From Trileptium ribeirensis (taxonomy: Eukaryota > Nematoda > Enoplea > Enoplida > Thoracostomopsidae), in assembly GCA_030248225.1 (NCBI GenBank), contig JASANE010030191.1:1-64000 (forward strand): a DNA stretch of 64,000 bases. Direction: 5' to 3'. Positions 1 to 11,700 of the stretch are shown one piece after another (position 1 is the stretch's first letter; each line of letters begins with the position of its first letter). The translations under genes and the position numbers were made by a program. Below the pieces are notes generated by a model, which ran no database searches, had not been told where the DNA came from, and saw only the letters and a list, made by a program, of their open reading frames with translations.

Positions 1-91
1 GCCGGTTTTGAGATCATAACTAGATTTGGCGTCGAAATTCGAAAAATCTAAACATTCAGTTGAGGAACCTTATATGATCGATATTTTTATG

Positions 92-1720
92 GTAAATTGC
101 TCCAGTTTGAAGCCTTTAAATTAATTTTTGCTGAGCAAATTAGTGTTTGGGTTACACATACTAGGTCGGGGAAAGTCAAGTTTATTTTTGGACAGCATGA
201 CTCCTCAAAATACCTGAATTTACCCCAAAATGGCCACATTTTGCTGTCACCTCCTGTTCGCCTTAAATTAATTTCGGATGGTCAAATTGGTGTTTGGGTG
301 ACAGATACTAGGTCGGGGAAGGTCAAGTTTATTTTTGCACAGCCTAACTATGATTTTGCTTCTTCTAACCCCGCCAAAATACCCTAATTTACGTCGAAAA
401 TGGCCAAATTTCGCTGTGAGCTCCTGTTTACCTTAAATTCATTTTGACTATGCGGATTGGTGTTTGGGTGACAAGATACTAGGCCGGAAAAGATAAAATT
501 TATTTTTTGGGACAGCCTATGATTTTGGTTGTTTTAGGACCCTTCCCCGCCCCCTCCTCTCAGAGAAATACCCTAATTTACCGCCAAAATTTTCTAGTTT
601 CGCTGTCAGCTCCTGCTTGACGCCTTAGATTAATATGTCTATGCGAATTGGTGTTTGAGTGACAGATGCTGCGTCGGAAAAGACCTAATTTATTTTTTGG
701 ACAGTCTATGATTTTGCCTGTTTTAGCCTCTTTCACCGCACCCTCTTCTCTTTATAATCCCCCACAGAAACTCTTAAAACTCTTAAACTAATATTTTGAT
801 TGGACGCATTGTTGTTTGGGTGACAGATCCTAGGTCGGAGAAGGTCAAGTTTATTTTTTCACAGCCTTACCTGGCCTGTCCACAGTGGGGGGACCACACT
901 TTCCAAATCCCCCATGTTCCTGAGATTTCCCCATGTCCTTTCCCTCCACTTGGCCGAAACCCCCATGCTCAACTAGTTCCAAAAATTTTTTATGTCTAAA
1001 AATTTATGTTTTTTGTTTGCAAATTGGTTTTTAAACATTAATTACCACTATTTATAATGCTAAAATATCGATTTTTAGCTTGAAAATCATTCAGCAAAAA
1101 TGCATGAAAATATGGAAATATTTAGTATTTTTAAGCAAAATTTATCCCCCCACTTTTAATTTTTCCCCGAGAATGAACATGGGGGCCCCTAAAGTTTCCC
1201 ACAGTTTTCGGAGGGCTGTGGGTGGACAGGCCAGCTTATCATGACTTTGGCCGTTCTAACTCGGCCACTCCCCCAAAATACCCTAATTTACCCCCAATTT
1301 GGCTAAGTTTCGCTGTCAGCTCCCGTTTGAAGCCCTTAAAATATTTGGCTATGTAAATTGATGTTTGGGAGACAGATACTAAGTTGGGGAATGTCAAGTT
1401 AATTTTTTACAGCTTAAATATAATTTTGATTCTTCTGCCCCCCCAATACCCTAATTTCCCCCAATTTGGCTAAGTTTCGCTGTCAGCTCCCGTTTGAAGC
1501 CCTTACAATATTTGGCTATGGAAATTGGTGTTTGGGAGACGGATACTAAGTCGGGGAATGTCAAGTTAATTTTTTACAGCCTAACTATGATTTTGACTCT
1601 TCTGCCCTCCCCCCAAATACCCTAATTTACGCCAAAATGGCGAAATTTCGCTGTCAGCTCCAATTTGAAGCCCTTCAATTTATTTTGGTTACGCATATTG
1701 TTGTTTGTAATGCAATATTC
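92..1720. repeat. ~170-bp satellite array, about 9 diverged monomers, interrupted by a MITE
   Basis: The phrase GCTGTCAGCTCC recurs at 243, 413, 602, 1312, 1479 and 1650, giving spacings of 170, 189, 167 and 171 bp. The 602 to 1312 gap equals two monomers once the 364-bp insertion at 871-1234 is removed. Each monomer also carries ATTGGTGTTTGGGTGACAGA, a GTCGGGGAA(A/G)GTCAAGTTTATTTTT block, and ACAGCCTAACTATGATTTTG. Short open frames here (97-387, 796-999) are only the repeat read in frame. Monomers differ by substitutions and short indels, so the array is old. Confidence 0.85.
871..1234. mobile_element. 364-bp MITE inserted in the satellite (CTGGCCTGTCCAC ends)
   Basis: The left end CTGGCCTGTCCAC and right end GTGGACAGGCCAG are exact inverted complements. 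The flanks CTTAC (866-870) and CTTAT (1235-1239) look like a 5-bp target duplication with one mismatch. The interior has C-rich blocks near both ends (CCCCCATG and similar) and an AT-rich centre with TATTTATAATGCTAAAATATCG. There is no transposase. Related copies lie at 7734-8109 and 12953-13299, with a truncated one ending at 7294. Confidence 0.85.
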
Positions 1721-2449
1721 CTAGAGTAGCACGACACAGGCATTTCACTGCCTGAGGCAATTTGTATATGTACACTTCAAGCACTCGGTCCCTGTTATGC
1801 TTCTGTTGCAGTTTCCTGTAAACGTTACCCTACACATCAATTACTGGCTCTGTGATGAAGTGAAAGACAGCGGAACACGTCATTGTAATCAACTAGTTTC
1901 AAAAATTTTTCTATCGTGAAAGCAAAACCTCTTTATCCTCAAAAGCACATTCTTCACCGCAATATCCGTATAAATAGTGCAGTATACCAAGTCCAACACA
2001 CCAGAACATAATAAGTACTAAATTGAAAACAATAGTGTTAATGTATTTTTCCACAACGACCAACGACATGCCTCTAGTCTATCAAGCAAATAAATAATGC
2101 ATCTTTCAAAGCAAAACCATTGCCGTAGCGTATTACCTAGGTATTTGATCATTAATGTAAGAACATTTTTAATCGACAACCTTGCTTCATATAGCCAATT
2201 GAGCACGCATTACCTAACGTTATATATTTCCAATAATATTTTTGTGACGGGTTTCTTTTGCCATGTCCGTAAAGGACATTTTCCTACTAGTTTACAAATA
2301 TTTCGTGTGAGCTGTAAATATATACTGTAAGAATTTTAGAGAGTGGTAGGTATTTAATTTATTTTCTGCTTTGGCAACCTCCTGAGACATCAAATAAGAG
2401 AGATTGGTGCCTGTGGCCAAGCCCCAATCCCATGGTTTTTGTATTATAG

Positions 2450-2704
2450 GACCTTCACGATCTTGCTAATTCAAGGGACCAAGAAGATCAAGAGCTACTC
2501 GACTATTATCAGCATCAGTTGGATCTCTATTCGCAAATGTGCCTTGGGCGACAGTATAAAGCGATCTATAGCCATGTCGCTCTTCAACTAAGTGTCGATT
2601 TAATTTTGAGATGTATGGCTGACGATACGCTTCCTTACCAGTTGAGAGCATCGTTTACTCGTTTGATGTTGCACTTACACGTTGATCGGGATCCGCAGGA
2701 ACAG
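2450..2704 (+). CDS. ITPR: IP3 receptor exon 1 of the window (start of second RIH region)
   Basis: 85 codons, phase 0 at both ends. The acceptor is TATTATAG|GAC and the donor is CAG|GTAGGA. It begins [20 protein letters not shown] and contains [31 protein letters not shown] and [14 protein letters not shown]. It corresponds to the conserved IP3R stretch just before the TPVKYARLW motif. It forms armadillo-type helices in the cytosolic part of the receptor. The frame continues past the donor for only a few codons, which favours splicing at 2704. Confidence 0.93.
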
Positions 2705-5700
2705 GTAGGATATGTAAATGGTACGTGAGGAGCTGGTTGGCCAAGACGGATTTTTAGATTTGAAGTAGCTCTTGGTAGCGTTGTCACAATAAACTTTGGA
2801 AAACTAGACTGGTATTACGAATTGATTTTTTAGTTTTCTCGATGCAAAAACAAAAGACGATGCCCCGGTCAAGGGATTGGCTATTTCAGTACGGATTATC
2901 TAAACTCAGCATTTTGGCAGATCAAAACAACATAGTAATTTCATAGGGTTCCAGCGGGGTCGTGGCAGTACTATTATTATATTAAACTGGTTCATTTTAA
3001 GCATTGCTTCTCTATTCGCCAAAAATGCTAGGGAGTATGATAAGGTGTGCACTCGTATTCACGGGAGCGCTTTAGAAATACCATAATTTTGATAACGGTA
3101 TCTTTGTAGGCAAATTACTAAAATCTTAAATCGCATAACGTTACGCCACTATAACGTTTGTAATGCGGTTAAATGCAATTTTAGACAACTTTTTGCTTAA
3201 TTTAATACATTTTACGTTCATAGTGGCATTTTGATTCAGAATTCTGTGAATGATTATGTCCATTCATGGAAGCAAAAATTGTCAGGGGGAATTGAACCAT
3301 TGATGCCCAAAATCCTGACAGGCGAAACAAAATAGGGTGTGGCGTTTGACAATCGAAGAATTTTAGCAGGTTCTCCGCACCATTTGGAGAGCCCAGTATA
3401 TGTATGTCATGTATTATTATCGTCTTTTATAATGTAATGTGCCTGCATAAGTGTAATTATTATCATACAAATGTGTGACACATGCCACAGTCACGGACAG
3501 AATTAAGTGCAAAATAATCGATCGAATTCGATTAAATGAAATTTCGATCGATCTCAATCGATTTTAGCCTAATTAAATAAATGTCAGATCTTTCAATTTC
3601 TATTATTTTCTATTAAGTGAAATTTCGATTGATTGCGATTAAGCGGAATTCCGATCGTTCTCGGTTGCACTTATTGTTGACCTCCACTGTAAATCTAAGA
3701 AAAGATTTATTAGTGGCGGTTTTAGAACCTAATTATTTGTGCGACAGCTAAAAGTACTTAAAAATATTAAAATATTTATGTAGGCTTGGGCCGGTAAGAA
3801 AATTTTGCGGGTAACCGGTACCGGCCGGATATTTTATTTTTACTTAAATTATTCCCAAAATAAGTTTTGAAGTTCTCGAGCATTATTTTTCACATACAGT
3901 ACCCGCCAAAAATGACTGTCGCTCACTCGCGACTCGCTCGAGACTCGCACGCGAAACATAAACGATTTTTATAATCGAAAAATCGACATTTGGCCGCAAA
4001 ATAGACGAAAATCTGAACATTCCCAAGAAAGACCGCCGCATCTGCATTTGTGCGGCCGTTTGACTGTTTTTCTACATGCATTAAGATGCAGCCAATTTAC
4101 CTTTTGGAAATAAGTTAAAATCCGCACATAGAAGTAGTGAAATGCGACTAAATGTATTTGTAGCGTCAATCAACGAATAGGATTTCGCCGCAAGTGTCGA
4201 ATTTGCTAATGGAGCGGAATGCTCAATTTGGCCGCATGTGTGTAATGTATTTTTTGTGTCAACCAACAAATAGCTTTTCGCCGCAAGCGTCGAATTTGAT
4301 AATAGATCGGAATGCTCAATTTGGCCGCATGTGAATAATGTATTTTTGTTTCAACTAACGAATAGCCGCAAGTCATCGCAAGAGCAACTAATGAAGCGTA
4401 AGCGCATTGATCAGGTTGTATTATATAGTGCAAATAGCTGCAAGTGTAGAGAAGTTGTCTGTAAGTTGTAGGTATTTCGTGTACCACCATTTTGCTGACC
4501 TGCAATTAAAATATAAAAGAAATAAAAACATAAAAAAATTCGATTTATTATTAAAATATTTAAAAAGAAGCGCTCTGCTCTGCTAGATCACATGCGGCGT
4601 TTTACGTTAGGTCAAAAATGGAATGTAGCAAATGCGGCCTTTTGGTTTCGCAATAGTGTGGGTTGCGATTATGAGCTAAAATAAATGTCTGTCTACATGC
4701 GGCCTTTTGTCTTTTTTAACTTGGATAGCAATTATATTTATAATAATAAAATTAATATAATAATATTAATTTTAATTTGTTTAGCATATTAGCATATTTT
4801 GAAAAGCGGCAAAATAAGCACATACGGCCTTTTGTGTTTTTCAACTTGTTTAGCAACTTAGCATATGATTCGAAAAGATGCTAAATAAGCACATGCGGTC
4901 TTTTATATACGAAACGATATATAAAATAATGAAAGCAGAGAAGTAATGAGCACAACACAAATTCTTCCGGTTCTCCATGACTTCGCAATCCGTCTGTTAT
5001 TAGCGTAGTATCTAGCGTTGTTATTTCGGCAACTTTATATTATTGGGAAAAGCGACATTTTGAGATTCTTTGCGTTAGACCGCGTTGCCAAGGCTACATA
5101 GTATTTTGTAACGCAACTATAACAGTTTGAACTTGTTCTACATTTATGCTATTATGTGTGCCTGCCAGTGTTGTGCACCGGCCGGCTTTGAGTTCGGCGC
5201 GTAAATTATTCGACCAAACAGCCGGACGGCCAGTCAGCGGCCAAAATAATTGGCGCCAGCTTATAACTTGTAATTTTCGCCAACTTGTAATTTTATATCG
5301 TTCGTGAGTGACTATATAAAATACGGTGGGCCGCCGGCCCGCTGAAGTTCGGCCGGCCACGGCCCAACCGGCTGGCGCACAACACTAGAACCTGTATTAT
5401 ATTTTGACAGATAAACCATTTTTAGCGTTGTCTGTTAGTTAATGATGTTCTTCCTTGCATTACTTTCGTTGGTAGCTTTGAGCAGCTAAAGTATTTTCAC
5501 TATATATTTCGGACTAAATTTGACAAATTTTGTGGGAACATTTGCGGCTTTTTGTCCCGTATATGAGAGTCAAGAAATCGTCTTTCTCCCCAAGGTAAAA
5601 AGCCGCATTTTGTTAAGTATATCGGATGCGGCTAAGTGCAGAAGTGCTTCTCAGTAGTGGCATCCCCAAGGTAAACGGCCGCATGTGACATTTTCCGGCC

Positions 5701-8700
5701 TAGCTACGTGAAAATTTGCATAAAATTTTCGATATTTATACCATTGGACTCGTCTCATCATTACTTTTCGAATGATACCCGTTTGGTTTACCTCTGACGC
5801 AGGGGTAATATGTTACCATCGAAAACGACGTATCTCAAAACTTTTTTTGTAAAAATCACAGATACGGCGTTTTACCATGAGGCGGCAGTAATCTAGTATG
5901 TTCAAGTTGTTAAAATATAAATTTGTGTAAGTGTATGAACGCATATATACTACATAAGCAATGCGGATCTCGGATCTCATGTTTACAACGAGTGTATCTG
6001 CTTCCCAATACAACATGTAAAATCATTACTTTGTACTCATAAGGGTCGCTGCGTCAATAGGCAAAGTTAGTTCAGTCATTTGAAAATTTTACCATTTAAT
6101 AAATTGTACATCACATGTACATAAGCGATAAATTCAAAGATCATTATGGCTAGCTGACATAACCAAAACTAACTACTTAATATATAGAGGTCAAATCATC
6201 GGATATTTTCCTCTATTCGTTTACTAAGACTTTTGTCTGCACCAGAAGCATTAATCTGAAAATCTCCGCTATAGTTGGTATTAAAATGGTTATTCGGCCG
6301 GATAATTACTTTACCGGCCTGTCACCAGATAGTCAAAATATCCAACCGGTTACCGGTACCGGATATCCGGCTCATTCCAAATATTTAGCATATAGAACCA
6401 GATTTTGTCTCCCTCACATTCAAATTTTCCCGGGGTCAACTCAGGTTGGGGGAGCACCCAGGTTGGAATCGCTATTTTTTCTGAAATCGTGATGTTGGAT
6501 ATGATGTGATTTTCACATTGTGGTTACTCTTATACATAAATATCATACGTGCTCCTAGGGGGTTACCCCCCTGCGGATCGGACTGGAGCATACCCGTTGT
6601 TACGATGCGCCGACCCTCCCACGACAGGTCGTCCAACTCTCCCCTAGTGGCGTCACCTACCCACCTCCCTCCCGTCCCGCTGACCGGTTGATACCCCCGC
6701 CCAACTAACGTCTGGTCCCCACAACGCCCTCACCCCGCCGATCCTCTGACAGTTTGATCCCCTGAGAGGCTGAAGGCCTCCTTCCGAGCGTCATACTACC
6801 CACTGATACCTGGGATCATGAGCATGTATAATTAATACCAATTGAAGTGGAACAAAAAGTGGATCCGTGACAAAAAATAAACTTTGCACTTTTACGTGAA
6901 GCTGCAAAGATCACAGCTGTGGAAGACAAGAATCTCTCGGTCGTCGGAGTCAAGGTATAAAAATACCGGGGTCGGAAGCTGACATGTGGGGATTGTGGCA
7001 AGCCATGTAGGTGTGTGCCCCTCGGCTTCGAACCGAACCACCCAGCCCACCAAAGTTTCCGTATTCCAGTTTTCAGTTTTGTTTTTTGAACAATAATTAC
7101 CACTATTTATAATGCTAAAATATTGTTTTTTAGCTCGAAAGTACGTTCACAGTAGTATAAATGCATGAGAATATGGAAATATTTTGTATTTTTTAGCAAT
7201 ATTTATCCCCCCACTTTGAAATTTCCCCCGAGAATGAACATGGGGCCCCCGAAGTTCCCCCCCCCCCACTTTTCGGAGGGCTGTGGACAGGCCACCATAA
7301 AAACAGGCACAACTTGTTTTAGGCTAATTTGTGAAGCGTGTAATTTTTTATGCAAATTTTGCTAAATTGTATTTCTTCATCAACTATAATTGAAATGGAG
7401 CTAGCGAACCGAGCGGAGTTGCCACTGAGGACTCTTTAGGGAGAAAATCAATTTTTTTTATTTCTGCCAGTCATAACTCATCTTCGGGTTAATGGATTTG
7501 GACAATTTTTTTTAATTCGATAGCAAAAGTGATGGTAATGTGCCCTTTAGTTCGAACAGGTCCGACCTCATTTTCAGGGTTAAAATCGCAAATACCGGCT
7601 TCTTAAGGGTTCTTTGCCATATTCAAACGCGAGGGTTCCAGTATTTCGCAGCCCAAATCTCGCGACGCAGGCGTCGCATCAAAAACCAACACCATCACGC
7701 AAAATCAGCTCGAGCTCGACAACTTTGCTGACTCGGGCCTGTCCACAGTAGGGGAGACCCCCACTTTCCAAATCCCCATGTTCGTGAGATTTTCCCATGT
7801 CCGTCCCCTCCGCCCCCACTCGGCCGAAACCCTCATGTTCAACTAATTCAAAAAAAATTTATGTCTGAAAATTTATATTTTTTGTTTGCAAATTGTTTTT
7901 TAAACATTAATTATCACTATTTATAATGCTAAAATATCATTTTTTTAGCTTGAAAATACCTTCACTTTTTAAAAATGCATGAAAATATGGAAATAGTTAG
8001 TATATTTAAGCAAACTTTATCCCCCCAATTCTAATTTTCCCCCGAGAATGAACATGCCCCCCCCCCCCCGAAGTTTTCTCCTACTTTTCGCAGGGCTGTG
8101 GTAGGACAGTGACTACGATTTTTTTGTTTGCCCACTCCTTGTACCACTGTGGGATCGAATATGGTTCGTCGCCCTTTGCCAGAAATATCGATTTTTATAT
8201 TATCGGCATGTTATTGCGTGGTTTTTTTACAATGAGTGCCATATGTTTTCAAACGATAGTGCTATACGATAGTTTTGCTATCAAGAGCCCAACTTGACTA
8301 TATTATACCTTTTTATGAGGTTTCAGTGGTTTTTCGGTCGACGTATACCCGATTTCCCAAATGTAGTGGATTTTCATTTCTTGGTTATTTATTGCGTGCA
8401 AGACACCAAAAATGCTCTATAGGTTTTCCAGTACACTGAATTCGGTGGTTTAGTTATTTAGAGTTCAGTACCAATATTTCATGCCTTTTGAGATGTTTTC
8501 AGTGGGTTTAGAGTCACTGAATCTGATCACCAGGATATTTGTAGTTTGTTTTCAGTGGACCGCGTATAGGGCATGAAGAATATTCTATGAATCAGGTTTT
8601 CGGCACTCTGGATACGATGGTTTGGTTATCTAGAAACTAGCACGCAAACTTCGTGTGTTTTAAGATGTTTTCGATCGGTTTAGTGTCGACGGATTTTAGG

Positions 8701-11700
8701 GTTTTCAACAGGATCAGGGTTATAGAGGTTTTAGTGGAGTATATATGGGTCATTTCACGAAACCGTGTAATTTAGTCGGGTGGGGGCTACATCGGCACTT
8801 TTTGGCCCATACCACCAGTCTTTTGGAAGGAAACTTAATGGGTGTAGTAATATGCTGTCCGACGGTCATTATAAGGTATGGTGGACTTCTGTGCCCCTAA
8901 CATAGCAGGAGCTAGGGGTCTACAAATCGGATGAGCCAGCCAAAAACACATGTCCCACTGTAAACGTTCGCGGTATCGCCAACACATGATACATATGTGT
9001 GTTTTTCATTTCACTGTGATCGTTTGATATTTGCTAATTTTTCCGGAAAAACTTGGGGTAAACATAGACACTGAAGCTGACGCCAAGCTTCAGAAATTTT
9101 TTTCGTGACATGTAGCCCCCCCGACCTAGGTCAAATCTTACAATCCGCATACGCTGGTAAATAATGTCAAAGTGCACTAGCGCCAATAATTCTATATAAC
9201 GATAATCGTAATCGGTACAGGTGTCAGTGAAAAAAAGAATGTGAGCGTAGAATGTGTTGTGTTGGTTTGTGAGCATAAAATGGTATCTGTTTGTGCTGTA
9301 TCCGTTGCGCTAGAAAAACTACTGCGACACGCTTGTCCTAAATTGATAATTTTTAACCTCAAAAGGTCTCTAGCGGCACCAATTATAGGCCACATGTCCT
9401 CCAAATGGCTTGACCGCGACCATTTTTGTCCGGCTTGCATACAAACAGACCATAGTTCATGTGTCGCTGCGACAACCTATAGAATAAAGACTTATTTCGG
9501 ATTAAAATTTAAACCCCAGGGGGCTCTTTGCGATCCCGGTAACAGGTTTCAGGAAGTTCGTTTTGCATAGAGACGTCGATATTCGAAAAATTCAATGTTT
9601 TTTACGTCGGAAGGGGTCTAAACACTGTACATTCGAAAACGTTTCATTTTGGCTTCAAAAAGTGGTGTTTAAAATTACATGTTTTCGTGAAATGACCCAT
9701 AAATAATTAACTGAAATTCTGTTTTGAAACTAAAGATTTCATAGATGTCAAAATTTGCTAAAATTTATTTTAAATGCGTTTTGGCATCGTTTCTGCCATA
9801 TTTTTTAACTTATTTTTACGCGCTGTGAATTTTGACAATTATTATTTTTAAATTTTGAAGTTTCCCGTTATATTGAGGAGTACACCTTCCCTTCATGCCT
9901 CGTGGCAGTATCTGGCGTTCTCTGGTCCCGAAACATGGGGCTCTGTTTCATGTCCCTACCAACATCTACAGTGAATAAAGAGCCCACGTTTAAATTGCCA
10001 TTATATAGCGGTGTGTGAAAAATTGTTTAAAAACAGATCCTTAGCTGGCAGTCCCGCCATGGCGAAGTTCCACAAGAAATAACTGCTCTTACTGAGAAAT
10101 TAAATTTAAGCGTACACTCATGTTTTCGTTCGAAACACGTGTTAATTTGTTAGAAAATAATATTGACCGAATCTAAAATAAGTTTACACTGTTTTGAAGT
10201 TTCGAAACGTTCATTAATATATTAGCCTAACCTAACATTACTAAATATGATAAATGTGGCTGAATATAATCTCAGCTATGAATTGTATTGATTGGTCACA
10301 TTCAGTTTAAATTTTCTGCCAACGAATTTTAAGGTAATACCTCGTGCTAAAGTAACACAGCTGTTTTCATTTACAGATTACGCCACTTCGCTACGCCAGG
10401 CTATGGGATGAAATTCCACTTGATTTCTCGATGCAGACTTACGAAGCGCAAGACCGGTCGTACCTTGCCGGTTCGCAAGACCGCTCAAGTTCACGGCGTA
10501 AATTTGCACGAGTTATCGATTTCGTCGAGTCATACTTGAGCTCAATGACGACAACCGGATTTCGTGACAGGGTCAAAAATTTGCTCACCGCTCAAGTGGT
10601 AACTCTTGCACGGTCATTGGTTAACTTTGGGTTTTACTCGGTCGACGAATTGATTAAATTAACTCGCGACTTGCTTGCTATGCTCGATGTATTAAATAAT
10701 ACACCGGAAAGTGAGCATGTTATTGTGGATAGCACAGGAGTGTTGAGGAAATTATCGCCTTTTGGACGTTCATACTATGGATCTAGTCTACGTCAGCGCT
10801 TCAAGAGCGCCCTAAGACCGTCGAAAGATTCGATTGCTGGGAGTTCGGGAACGCCACCAGCGGACCGCTTTGTGGATATTGTTCTCGCGGCGAGCCGGCG
10901 ATCGACCGAAACTAAACTTGGCGGCCCCGGAAGTGCGCTTGGCGGTTCCGGACAAATACTCAGTGAAGCTGACCTAACCGTTTTAAATACCAAATTGGCC
11001 GTAATTGAAATTTTGCAGTTTGTTTTGAATGTAAGATTGGACTATCGAACAACATGTTTATTGTCGCTGTTTAAAAAACGATTTCCAGCAATCGCTAATA
11101 GTAACGCTGCGACGACGGCCGGCAGTGAAGGGTTAAAAGTATTTGGATCAGAAAAGAATGTATGTTCTGGTTCTGTAGATTGCTTATCGTCTCTAGACAC
11201 AACGTGGCCATTAGTCGGAGAAAGACAGAACACTAGTCCAGAGATAAGATTGGGTCAGAGCCCACCAGCAACTGTGAGCGGTCATGGGAAATCTGAGTCG
11301 AGATTTAGCAGCGTGCGAAGTCGCTGGCCTTCTTTGTCGGAACGTGCAAGCCCAATTAAAAGAATTAGTAGTGGTCGATCGTCTTGTTCCGATGGACAGG
11401 CAAAAGATATATCGACAGCTAAGAAAATTAGTGCCGATAGCAGTAATTTCGATGCCGAGAATGATGGTAGTTTAGCGATTATTGACGGAGTGATGCCGCT
11501 GCCTGAAATAACGGTGGATGAAGTTGTCAATATGGTCGACGAGCTAATTATTAAAGAAACAAATGTGGCAGTCAAGTTAGACCTCGATGGCCAAAACGGG
11601 CGCCAGTTCCTGCGAGTCATGCTATATTTAGTAATGCACGACTACGCGCCTTTGATTTCAGGAGGGCTGCAATTGCTGTTTCGACATTTTTCGCAAGTAC

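Larger units (their letters stand above)
1..2449. other. End of the intron upstream of exon 1
   Basis: No coding exon was recognised. About 92-1720 is a satellite array with an inserted MITE, described separately. From 1720 to 2449 I see AT-rich sequence without clear structure, ending in the acceptor TATTATAG before exon 1. The preceding IP3R exon must lie left of the window, because exon 1 starts inside the regulatory region in phase 0. Confidence 0.7.
2705..10376 (+). other. Intron 1 (7.7 kb), dense in mobile elements
   Basis: GTAGGA donor and TTTACAG acceptor. In order it holds a MITE of the CAGTCACGGAC family (3488-3689), a fragment of the CAGTACCCGCC family (3897-3956), a GCCGCATGTG-rich region (about 3990-5700) enclosing a hAT-like MITE (5168-5387), a GC-rich block (6540-6800), two MITE copies of the CTGGCCTGTCC family (ending 7294, and 7734-8109), a dispersed repeat (7380-7735), a ~175-bp tandem array (8180-8746) and a GGGTCATTTCACG element (8747-9698). 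The short open frames look accidental. Confidence 0.85.

Noticed and set aside
7020..7040. TTCGAACC-type words that could be tRNA T-loop/B-box sequences (also at 17373)
   Set aside because: No matching A box, acceptor stem or anticodon arm could be drawn around them; no tRNA is called.
9241..9570. 109-aa open frame with a counterpart at 23467-23706 on the other strand, suggesting a transposon-encoded protein
   Set aside because: Comparing the two copies over about 74 shared codons, most nucleotide differences change the amino acid, and the antisense frame is equally open in both. This looks like neutral divergence of a shared repeat, not a constrained protein.
11282..11620. 112-aa antisense frame over exon 2
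   Set aside because: It lies wholly within a well-supported coding exon and has no features of its own.
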